IMG/VR virus record: IMGVR_UViG_3300032053_000613
Coordinates: 1 to 21,550 of that record
Length of the DNA: 21,550 bases
Direction: 5' to 3' (one strand)
Source: a virus
Below the pieces are notes generated by a model. That model worked only from the letters and a program-made list of their open reading frames with translations. It was not told the origin of the DNA and made no database searches. Within the stretch, counting starts at the first letter, position 1; every line of letters begins with the position of its first letter. A program made the position numbers and the translations under genes. This document shows positions 14,955 to 21,550 of this stretch, piece after piece.

Positions 14955-17900
14955 TCACTCGAATACAACTTTTGCATCTGTTCCATTATGATGAATTTCA
15001 ATATGGTGGTCAACTGCATCTTTCATAGCATCTATATGAGATATGATGATAATAAAATCAAAGTCATTCTTCAATACTGACAATAGGGTATGCATAGAAG
15101 CCATATTATCAGGGTCGAGACACCCCCAGCCTTCATCAATGAACAATGCGGTCGTCTTGGGCAGATTGGAGATGTTTGTAAGGGCAACCCGAATGGCGAC
15201 AGACGCCACGAATCGCTCATAACCAGAGGTCAGTTCAATTGGCCATCGACCATACTCATAAACGACGTAGGGAATGATGTTCTTGCCATCGGTCTCAAAC
15301 TGAATGGTATAGTCAACCACTTGACTGAGAATGGAATTAACTTCTTTCTCAATCTCGGGCACAGTATTGCAAATGACTTGATACGGGATACCGTCACGTC
15401 CCACCGACAACATGTAGTGCTGATAAGAGTCGGATTCGTTTTCCAACTCCGCGACTTCCTTCATGGTTTTTGTCACCATCGCAATAGTGCTGCGAAATAG
15501 TTCCCGCTTTCCAGAAATGTCCATCAAGGAGCGATTCTGACGCTGGAACTCAATATCCAGTCGGGTAAGCGTATTGCGGTATATTCCAATCTTCGCCCGC
15601 ACCTTCTCATTCTGCATCACCGACACTTCATTACGGTGATAAAGTTCAATTTGGCGAGTCGCATCCTTCAACACTACGTCCAACTTCTCCAACTCGTTCG
15701 TTGTAACGATGATGTTGCGACTAAGAACCGCACCCTCGTCCTTGACCTTGCTGCGGTCTGTCAGTGCCTTGGTATAGGTTTCATACACCTGTTCAACCCA
15801 AGTGAACTTGGCGAGTTCCTCCCGAAGGTTGTCCAACTGTTCCAACATCTTATCCGCTTCTTTCTTATCTTCGGACAGTTGCTTCTTTGCTCTGCTCGCA
15901 TCCTTGACAAAATCGTTGTTGATGCAGAATTTGCAGTTGGGGTCATATTCATGCTTATCCAGACGAGCGACCTTCTCCAACTTGCCCTTAATCTCAACCT
16001 TCTTGAGGTCCATCTTCTGCTTGACTTCGTTAATCTTGTCGGATAGAGACTTGTAGGTCTTGTGACTCTCAACCAAATTGGACTCTTCAATCTTCTTGAT
16101 TTGTGCATTGAGGTCTGCGACTGTCTTTTCTTTCTCGGCAAGCAGAGTCTTAAACCCTTCCAATGCCTGCTTTTTCTGCTTGACCGAAGTCTCAGCAGTG
16201 GTCTTCTTGGTTTCCAAAGCGGGAAGATTGGTCGGAACATCTGCATCTAAACGAATCAAATTAGCAGTTTCCGCAATGATTTGGTCGTTGACATCCGCAA
16301 TTTGCTTCTTGAGACTGTCAACTTCCCCTTGATTCTCATCAAAGAGGGAGATGGCATGTGCCAGTGCATTCTCGTTTTGCTGAATCTCGTGAGGATAGTT
16401 CTTGTCCTTATGGAGTTTTAGAATGGCATTCAACTCCTTATTGCGTTCACCCGCCGACTCCTGTAAACGATCAAAAACGTTCAGACCAATAAATTGAACC
16501 ATGAGGTCTTTTCGCTCACTGTTGCCCATGTCAATGAATGACGATAGATTCTTGGCACTCTGAAACGATGCTGCTGTGAGGATAAAATCCTCATACGTCC
16601 CGATGTAATCACGGATAATATCGTTTGTATCACGCCTTGCTGTACCATGCAATTCCTCTTCGACTCCGTTGGTAAGATTCCAGAACTTAACGTCCACCTT
16701 AACATTTCCCGAGCGAGTGGTTGAACCTTTACGCTCAATGAAGTAGCGAACACCCGAAATCTCAAACTCCAATTTACACTTGAATGAAGTCTTTTGCACG
16801 TTCATAACGTGGACTCCTTTGAATCCACGGTCAAATTTATCAAAGAGGCAGAAAATAAGTGCCGACAAGATACTTGACTTGCCCGATTTGTTTGGACCGA
16901 AGATTCCATAGACTCCTGCCATGGACGTAAAATCAATGACATTGTTCTCACCATAAGTGAACATATTGTCAAACTCAAAACGGATGGGTTTCCACTTGAG
17001 ATTTCGGGCGAACTCGTCACGCTTGATAAGCAAATTCGTATCCCGATTGATTTTCAAAATCTCATCAATCTTCTTCTGGTCCGTGATTTGAATCTTCTTC
17101 TGCAAGAACTCCGTAATGAGACGATTTTGATAATCAACGTTTGTCAAGTCGGTTAAAACGATGTCTTTGCAGAGTGGAATAATGTCCTTCTTGTCTCGCT
17201 CTTGGTCCATGCGGACATAGGCAGTTTCTACTACAAATGCCATTTCCTTAATATCAGCAATAACCTTTTTGACTTCGGAAGCAATACTGTCGTAACACTT
17301 GAGACGAAGACGAACCTTCTTAGGGAGGTCTTTCAAGTCAGTCGTGAGTTGACCCTTGTTCACGTTAACGGTAAAGTATCCAAAATCATTCTTGAGTTCG
17401 TGGAACTGGTAAGTGCGTGTCTTCAAGTCCCACATTGAATATCCGTGACCACGCAGACCTTCACCGTGGTTCTGCTGAATCATGCTGCCAACGTAGTGTA
17501 TGCAAGGTTTATGGTCGTCAGGCGCATAGTCCTGCATATCTTGCTTCTTATGTATGTCCCCGAGCAACGCAATATCGTTGTAGTCAAATAACGGGTTCAT
17601 AATGGCGGGGTTGCTGATGGAATACCCCGTCTCCAACGATGCCTTGTCCACTGCCCCGTGGAACATGGCAATGATATGCTCATACTGATTGCGATAAATA
17701 TCGGGAATGGTATTGCCCGCTATGTAACGCTCGGGCGCATCGAAGACGCCCATGTTGTTCCAAAGGATGTTGCCAAATCCGTATAAACCCGTAGTCTTGA
17801 GATAGAACAAGTTAGGATGATTTAGTGAATCAACTAGTGGAGTCAAGCTATCCAAGCGACTCTTGTTGGACAGCGTAGCATCGTGGTTTCCCGCAATAAG

Positions 17901-18161
17901 AACGAGTGGGCGAATGTCGGCAAGTGCCTTGAACAAATCTGTCGCCATCTGAATACATTCGGGACTCAAATCCGATTTGCTATGAAACACATCACCAAGC
18001 AACGCCACAACTGTTTCGGGCGGGGATTTTTTGATCTCTTCGTAGAGATTGGCAAACACTTCCTTGTATTCATCATGCCGTTTATTAAGCCTGATATGCA
18101 AATCAGCGATTTGCAAAATATTGGTGTATTTCGGAAATGGGGAGTTGAGTAAAGTCATCAT
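14955..18161 (-). CDS. Fused SbcD-SbcC (Mre11-Rad50; gp47-gp46) recombination nuclease (1068 aa)
   Basis: One uninterrupted frame carries both subunits of the recombination exonuclease, which T4 makes as separate gp47 and gp46. Residues 1-270 are the Mre11-type phosphoesterase: IADLHIR (18-24), LLGDVFH (54-60), IAGNHD (89-94), AMFHGAV (165-171) and LLGDIHK (199-205). From about 390 follows the Rad50-type ATPase: Walker A GPNKSGKSS (422-430), long charged coiled coils (about 560-740 and 750-910), a zinc hook CKFC (743-746), signature LTSGYERF (977-984), Walker B ALFIDEGWG (1005-1013) and H-loop ISH (1040-1042). It should resect DNA ends for recombination-dependent replication. The start is ATG 18161, overlapping the upstream stop by ATGA; the adjacent ATG 18158 is equally possible. 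The last roughly 50 codons are AT-richer than the rest and may have come with the downstream homing endonuclease. Confidence 0.95.
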   Translation of the reverse strand: MMTLLNSPFPKYTNILQIADLHIRLNKRHDEYKEVFANLYEEIKKSPPETVVALLGDVFHSKSDLSPECIQMATDLFKALADIRPLVLIAGNHDATLSNKSRLDSLTPLVDSLNHPNLFYLKTTGLYGFGNILWNNMGVFDAPERYIAGNTIPDIYRNQYEHIIAMFHGAVDKASLETGYSISNPAIMNPLFDYNDIALLGDIHKKQDMQDYAPDDHKPCIHYVGSMIQQNHGEGLRGHGYSMWDLKTRTYQFHELKNDFGYFTVNVNKGQLTTDLKDLPKKVRLRLKCYDSIASEVKKVIADIKEMAFVVETAYVRMDQERDKKDIIPLCKDIVLTDLTNVDYQNRLITEFLQKKIQITDQKKIDEILKINRDTNLLIKRDEFARNLKWKPIRFEFDNMFTYGENNVIDFTSMAGVYGIFGPNKSGKSSILSALIFCLFDKFDRGFKGVHVMNVQKTSFKCKLEFEISGVRYFIERKGSTTRSGNVKVDVKFWNLTNGVEEELHGTARRDTNDIIRDYIGTYEDFILTAASFQSAKNLSSFIDMGNSERKDLMVQFIGLNVFDRLQESAGERNKELNAILKLHKDKNYPHEIQQNENALAHAISLFDENQGEVDSLKKQIADVNDQIIAETANLIRLDADVPTNLPALETKKTTAETSVKQKKQALEGFKTLLAEKEKTVADLNAQIKKIEESNLVESHKTYKSLSDKINEVKQKMDLKKVEIKGKLEKVARLDKHEYDPNCKFCINNDFVKDASRAKKQLSEDKKEADKMLEQLDNLREELAKFTWVEQVYETYTKALTDRSKVKDEGAVLSRNIIVTTNELEKLDVVLKDATRQIELYHRNEVSVMQNEKVRAKIGIYRNTLTRLDIEFQRQNRSLMDISGKRELFRSTIAMVTKTMKEVAELENESDSYQHYMLSVGRDGIPYQVICNTVPEIEKEVNSILSQVVDYTIQFETDGKNIIPYVVYEYGRWPIELTSGYERFVASVAIRVALTNISNLPKTTALFIDEGWGCLDPDNMASMHTLLSVLKNDFDFIIIISHIDAMKDAVDHHIEIHHNGTDAKVVFE

Positions 18162-18718
18162 AATTCTGGAATGGAAAGTAATTGTCGCATGGGATGAAGT
18201 TCTGAATAGGGGCACTCATAATTAACCCATTCTTTTCGAGAAACTCTAGGTTTGGATAGAAGTTCCGGCTTGAGCAGACACCCCAAAAAATCAATTGTTG
18301 CGGACTTTTTTTCTCGGTCATCGTTTGATAAATAGGAAAATACGTACATGTCTTCGTGAAGAGTCAGCTGCCGTCCATTCATTTCACATCTAACCATAAT
18401 TACACCATAGAGGGCGAACGCTACCTTTATGTTGACGGTTTTTTTTCGAAAGACAGTATCTTGTCTATCCCCGCCTTCAATGTACGATAAATCAATGGGT
18501 GATCCGGTAAGGTTTGTAAATGCCATTTCCCCCAATCGTCCAGATCGTTCTACCTTTCTGGGATCATCCGACGTATTTTTGTATCCTTTTCCCCACAGTC
18601 CTTTTTTCTTATTCGCCCACATGTTGTGAGAAGATTGTTCACACCGAAGATAATCATCCCCCTCTACAACAACTCTCCACGCCTCAATACCAGTTCCATT
18701 ATAGTTTGATATGGTCAT
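18158..18718 (-). CDS. Unknown protein, possible PD-(D/E)XK-fold nuclease (186 aa)
   Basis: The gene overlaps primase upstream and the SbcD-SbcC fusion downstream by ATGA each, so it belongs to a DNA-metabolism operon. Residues 60-100 show a pattern like the core of PD-(D/E)XK nucleases: GRLGEMAF with Glu64, then GGDRQD with Asp87, then TVNIKVA with Lys98. The acidic residue expected two places before the lysine is Asn96 here, so it might be inactive or a DNA-binding derivative. A second half with FLGCLLKPELLSK and a Trp/Tyr/Cys-containing tail is unassigned. The fold call is inference from spacing and motif shape; I do not recognise a named family. Confidence 0.85.
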   Translation of the reverse strand: MTISNYNGTGIEAWRVVVEGDDYLRCEQSSHNMWANKKKGLWGKGYKNTSDDPRKVERSGRLGEMAFTNLTGSPIDLSYIEGGDRQDTVFRKKTVNIKVAFALYGVIMVRCEMNGRQLTLHEDMYVFSYLSNDDREKKSATIDFLGCLLKPELLSKPRVSRKEWVNYECPYSELHPMRQLLSIPEL

Positions 18719-19653
18719 AATCCAAGTTCGTATTTTAGTAAATCCTCAAATTCCAATGGTTTGGCATTGCGAATCAGTTCATGAGTTTTCTCAAACCCAA
18801 GCACCGAGGGGTCTTTGCCATTCAATCTAACAAGGCAGACTTCAATGCCGAGTTTCATCATCATTTTACAATTCTTGATGGCATCATCAATTGCGTCATT
18901 ATCAAGAATCATGTTGACACGTTTCGTCTTATTAACAATCATTTTCTCCCGCAACTTCGACGATGGATATTTCCCAAATAGCGGCACAGCATTGTTGCGA
19001 ATCGCAAGGGCATCAAATACACCTTCGCACAAATTAAGAGGTTCGTTGTAGTTGACAAAAATTTCAAATCCCACGATGTCCATTGACGCTTCGGGTTTCT
19101 TGTGGGGGATTGTTCCTTCACTCTCGTAATAGCGTCTGCCCATGAAGAAATTCAGATTACCCTTGGCATCGTAGGATGGAACGATGACATGATACTCATA
19201 TGGATCATTAAATCCACAATAACCAATATTATAACGAACAATGTCAGTTAAAGTTACTCCCCTATTTTTGAGATACACCATTGCATTTTTATATTCTGGA
19301 TCTTTGTCTCGGGATATGGATAGAGGAATAAATCCGCTGGGTAATACGAGTTCTGTTGTCTTATTTATTTGTGAAATTGCATAATTTCTTTTTATGCTAC
19401 CTGTAAGTTTTTGAACTTGATCATAGTATGATTTTGAAGCATTGTAGGTTTTTAGAAGTCCATATAAATTAGCAGAATAATTACATACCCAACAGTGTGC
19501 CAAGAACGGGGGATCTAGTTTAATTTCAAGTTTTCTTTTATAATGTCCACATTTACAAAAATAGAGTGCCTGTGTTCCACCTTTTCGTATAAACGAATCT
19601 TGTCTCAATACCCGATCTAATATCTGTCTAAGTTGGGATTGTAATAAAGTCAT
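18715..19653 (-). CDS. DNA primase, gp61/DnaG-like (312 aa)
   Basis: It makes RNA primers for lagging-strand synthesis with the replicative helicase. The N-terminal zinc ribbon is seen as CKCGHY (Cys33, Cys35) and CWVC (Cys54, Cys57). A middle segment (110-170) with YLKNRGVTLTDIVRYNIGYC is typical of phage primases. The Toprim catalytic part shows LNLCEGVFDALAI (Glu210, Asp214) and MILDNDA (Asp251, Asp253), the metal-binding EGxxD and DxD motifs. Length fits the T4 gp61 class (about 340). No helicase domain is fused. The ATG at 19651-19653 lacks an obvious ribosome site. The 3' end overlaps the following possible nuclease gene by ATGA. Confidence 0.92.
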   Translation of the reverse strand: MTLLQSQLRQILDRVLRQDSFIRKGGTQALYFCKCGHYKRKLEIKLDPPFLAHCWVCNYSANLYGLLKTYNASKSYYDQVQKLTGSIKRNYAISQINKTTELVLPSGFIPLSISRDKDPEYKNAMVYLKNRGVTLTDIVRYNIGYCGFNDPYEYHVIVPSYDAKGNLNFFMGRRYYESEGTIPHKKPEASMDIVGFEIFVNYNEPLNLCEGVFDALAIRNNAVPLFGKYPSSKLREKMIVNKTKRVNMILDNDAIDDAIKNCKMMMKLGIEVCLVRLNGKDPSVLGFEKTHELIRNAKPLEFEDLLKYELGL

Positions 19654-19725
19654 TCTAAACTAAGATAACATGTTTTCACCTTGGACTCAAGTTATTATAA
19701 CAAAATTCGAGATTTGTGAATTTCT

Positions 19726-19827
19726 TTAAGAACTACTCCTAATTTTTTCATTTCTTCGCAAGATTTTATCTCGATTTCGTTCGTAGTATCGTTTGGATTT
19801 TGTTCTATCACATTGATATGTTACCAT
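19726..19827 (-). pseudogene. Possible relic of a homing endonuclease N-terminus (33 codons)
   Basis: In the 198-base gap between primase and the T5orf172 gene, an ATG at 19825-19827 opens a frame with KSKRYYERNRDKILRRNEKI ending at TAA 19726-19728. Basic YYxRNRDKIL-type repeats are common at the start of phage homing endonucleases. A competing frame from GTG 19809-19811 to 19695 encodes a 38-residue acidic helical peptide (including EEMKKLGVVLKEIHKSRI). Only one of these is likely real, and possibly neither. Neither start has a good ribosome site. Confidence 0.25.
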
Positions 19828-19851
19828 ATCCGACCAAAAACTCAACTTATT

Positions 19852-20175
19852 TTAATCTTCAAGAGTTTCGTTCAATCTTACTTTGGCGATTTCGAGGTCA
19901 ACCTCGTACCATTCCTTTTTTCTGGATAATGCGAACGGTTTCATCAATTCAACAATCATTTTTTCTGCTCTGTAGCAATCTGGATGAAAAATGTGGTATT
20001 CTACTTTGTATTGCCGACGAGGATCACCTGTTTGGTAAACATGTAAGCGAGATTTTATGTCTTCGGTAACGCCTATTTTCACCCATCCTTTATGTGCCGG
20101 ATTTGTGATGATATATAAATAACCTGGTTTCAAGGAGTGTAAATTTTTTGGTATTTGGGGTCTGCGTGCATACAA
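19852..20175 (-). CDS. T5orf172/GIY-YIG-type small nuclease-like protein (about 107 aa)
   Basis: The protein has GYLYIITNPAHKGWVKIGVT with the paired tyrosine and KIG strands, followed by RLHVYQTGDPRRQYKVEYH, an AEKMI helix and the closing KEWYEVDL strand. This is the T5orf172-type branch of the GIY-YIG superfamily, found in phage proteins of DNA-modifying or mobile character. The arginine of the fold may be R43 (KSRL), and the helix glutamate is E in AEKM. No ATG is available: candidate starts are TTG 20173-20175, giving 107 residues and a 46-base overlap with the upstream gene, or TTG 20131-20133, which forms a TTGA overlap with that gene's stop and gives 93 residues. The domain is complete with either start. 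Confidence 0.75.
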   Translation of the reverse strand: MYARRPQIPKNLHSLKPGYLYIITNPAHKGWVKIGVTEDIKSRLHVYQTGDPRRQYKVEYHIFHPDCYRAEKMIVELMKPFALSRKKEWYEVDLEIAKVRLNETLED

Positions 20176-20339
20176 TCATCGCACACATATTCTTCAGTTC
20201 CACGAGCAAATTCTTTCCAACTTCCCTCGGCAACGAGATAATAACCACCAGTAACAATTGCGCCCGTTGTCTTGCACTTATCAATGATTCCCTCTACGGA
20301 TTTTCCGCAGCGGTCACACGTTATCTTGATGTTCTTCAT
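20130..20339 (-). CDS. Small zinc-ribbon protein (69 aa)
   Basis: The ATG at 20337-20339 starts MKNIKITCDRCGKSVEGI, 13 bases after the stop of the GIY-YIG gene. CDRC (residues 8-11) and CDDC (near 54-57) form a four-cysteine zinc site around a beta-rich middle with GAIVTGGYYLV. The same frame is open farther upstream, but that part is antisense-like shadow of the endonuclease in another frame. Small treble-clef or zinc-ribbon proteins of this type are common in T4-like phages and have no assigned function. Its end overlaps the T5orf172 gene. Confidence 0.75.
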   Translation of the reverse strand: MKNIKITCDRCGKSVEGIIDKCKTTGAIVTGGYYLVAEGSWKEFARGTEEYVCDDCMHADPKYQKIYTP

Positions 20340-20352
20340 ATACCAATAAATA

Positions 20353-21159
20353 TCATACCGCCGTCCATCCTCTATGATGATTTCGTCTTTTTGAAGAAAC
20401 CGCCGCCATATTTGCAAATGACAACCCCGATTCTCTACAAAATTTTGCCAAATTTGTGAATCTAACAATTTCCCCGGATGGGGATTTGAACTCCCATTCT
20501 TTAGAGTTATTATATTTACCAGATGCCCATAACTGTTTTTGAATAACCGATAATTTTTCTTTTTGTTCAGGATGTTCCTGATAAAACTTAGTAATCCGCT
20601 TTGCGTTCGCAGCAATTGCCTCCGGGGAAGAGTTTACTGTCCGCATCCGTTTTCGGTGTTCTTCTAAAAATTTAGAATCCGTTAAAAACTTATTTTTTAA
20701 TGTTTTTGCTTGTCGTTCTCGAACAATTTTCCAATCCACGCTGTTTCTGCCTTCCCAATATTTCCGTTTGTAATCCGGATCATTTTGATATGATAAGGCT
20801 CTAATTCTATTTTGCTCTATTTGTTCGGGCGTCCACTTATATCCACTATTTCCTTCGCCACCATATGATAAATTACATAAAATTCCCGATGGACGAATAC
20901 CATATTTCTTGATCAGAGCAGATTCCCACTCAAATGCATCCGATTCTGAGATATTCTCTATTATTTTGGAATAACCAATGGAATACCCAAGTCCCAAAAT
21001 CTTTTTTATTTTATTGAAAAGATACTTATTCCCGTTGGAAACATTTCCTTTTTTAGCGGACTTTTCATGAGAATACATTCTGCCTCCAACTCCCTTTCCA
21101 ATGTAAAAAGGATTCCCATTTCTTGGGTCTATAAGTTGATACACATAAAAATTATTCAT
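20353..21159 (-). CDS. GIY-YIG homing endonuclease (268 aa)
   Basis: The N-terminal domain (1-100) reads NNFYVYQLIDPRNGNPFYIG then KGVGGRMYSH, the GIY-YIG signature with conserved arginine (GGR), and the helix AFEWESALIKKYG supplies the catalytic glutamate. The middle is charged, with NUMOD3-like segments (WTPEQIEQNRIRA, SSPEAIAANAKRI). The C-terminus has EFKSPSGEIVRFTNLAKFCR followed by a helix-turn-helix and NHHRGWTAV, a NUMOD1-type DNA-binding tail. The ATG at 21157-21159 overlaps the stop of the RuvC-like gene by ATGA; an in-frame GTG at 21168 is less likely. It should cut endonuclease-free relatives in a neighbouring gene to spread. No frame damage is seen, so it may be active. Confidence 0.9.
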   Translation of the reverse strand: MNNFYVYQLIDPRNGNPFYIGKGVGGRMYSHEKSAKKGNVSNGNKYLFNKIKKILGLGYSIGYSKIIENISESDAFEWESALIKKYGIRPSGILCNLSYGGEGNSGYKWTPEQIEQNRIRALSYQNDPDYKRKYWEGRNSVDWKIVRERQAKTLKNKFLTDSKFLEEHRKRMRTVNSSPEAIAANAKRITKFYQEHPEQKEKLSVIQKQLWASGKYNNSKEWEFKSPSGEIVRFTNLAKFCRESGLSFANMAAVSSKRRNHHRGWTAV

Positions 21160-21550
21160 ATGACGCACGCAATTACTACTGCATCATACATATCTGCATT
21201 TTTTGCATTCCATTCATTTTTATTATTCTTTTTTTCGAATTGTAATACTTCGGGATGTATCTTGGGGAGTTCTTGCCGAACGTATTCTTTGCCGGTCATA
21301 CCCTTGACTCGGGCCTTACCAAAAACGGTCTTGCGGGCAGTGGTCGCATTTATCAATCGGACCCCTATTTTGAAGTGTTCGGAAACTATGTATTCAAAGA
21401 CAGCATTGAAACGGGCAAGTTTGATGACGACTTGTTGACTGGTTCTCCCCATCATAAAACCGGAGAGAGCAGACTCCAAGTTGATTTGAGTCACTTTTGG
21501 AATAAGTGGATGGGCGTCCATGACAGATATAACTCGTAACGCCTTTTCTT
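21156..21550 (-). CDS. RuvC-like Holliday-junction resolvase, C-terminal part (runs off right edge)
   Basis: The frame is open to the window edge and continues upstream of the ATG at 21521 (residues before it read EKALRVISV), so the start lies outside. Visible RuvC-fold features are QINLESALSGFMMGRTS with the second catalytic acid (Glu), then ATTARKTVFGKARVKG, and the C-terminal NADMYDAVVIA with the DxxDA metal-binding pair. The first catalytic aspartate must lie beyond the edge. Such enzymes resolve branched DNA before packaging, the role T4 gives to gp49. The protein ends only a few residues after the DxxDA motif, and its stop overlaps the start of the GIY-YIG gene, so the extreme C-terminus may have been altered by insertion of that gene. 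Confidence 0.8.
   Translation of the reverse strand, partial: EKALRVISVMDAHPLIPKVTQINLESALSGFMMGRTSQQVVIKLARFNAVFEYIVSEHFKIGVRLINATTARKTVFGKARVKGMTGKEYVRQELPKIHPEVLQFEKKNNKNEWNAKNADMYDAVVIACVI

Noticed and set aside
20340-20615. Extending the 69-residue zinc-ribbon protein to 161 residues.
   Set aside because: The added part lies entirely within the GIY-YIG endonuclease coding sequence in another frame; the ATG 20339 just after that gene's stop is the natural start.

Overview
The window is a piece of a T4-like tailed-phage (myovirus) genome. Every convincing gene lies on the minus strand, so genes are read from high to low coordinates. The T4-type core set is recognisable from motifs: a RuvC-like resolvase (partial, right edge), a gp61-type primase, a gp47/gp46 (SbcD/SbcC, Mre11/Rad50) recombination nuclease, a gp17-type large terminase, a gp20-type portal and a gp21-type prohead protease. 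No host can be named. There are no tRNAs, rRNAs or CRISPR arrays, and no genes on the plus strand.

Right part (21550 to about 14900) is DNA metabolism. A RuvC-like resolvase is followed by a GIY-YIG homing endonuclease, a small zinc-ribbon protein and a T5orf172-type GIY-YIG protein. Then come primase, a possible PD-(D/E)XK nuclease and an SbcD-SbcC fusion, joined by four-base ATGA overlaps. Middle part (14903 to 10667): a frameshifted homing endonuclease, a displaced remnant of the SbcC C-terminus, a 754-residue virion-type protein, an orphan IS607-type helix-turn-helix, a broken homing endonuclease and a zinc-ribbon gene. Left part (10674 to 1) is head assembly and packaging: terminase with an intein, portal, three unrecognised genes where T4 has its small prohead-core genes, protease with an intein, and two small unknown genes.

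The strongest theme is parasitism of conserved phage genes by homing elements, live and dead. Two LAGLIDADG inteins sit in the active-site regions of terminase and protease. Two or three free-standing endonucleases and at least two relics fill the gaps. The most notable structure is at 14073-15110: an endonuclease gene appears to have entered the 3' end of the SbcC-like gene and left the old gene end stranded on its far side, while a diverged surrogate end completes the gene. The SbcD-SbcC fusion, a pair of look-alike hairpins ahead of two structural genes and the orphan IS607 DNA-binding domain also merit a second look.
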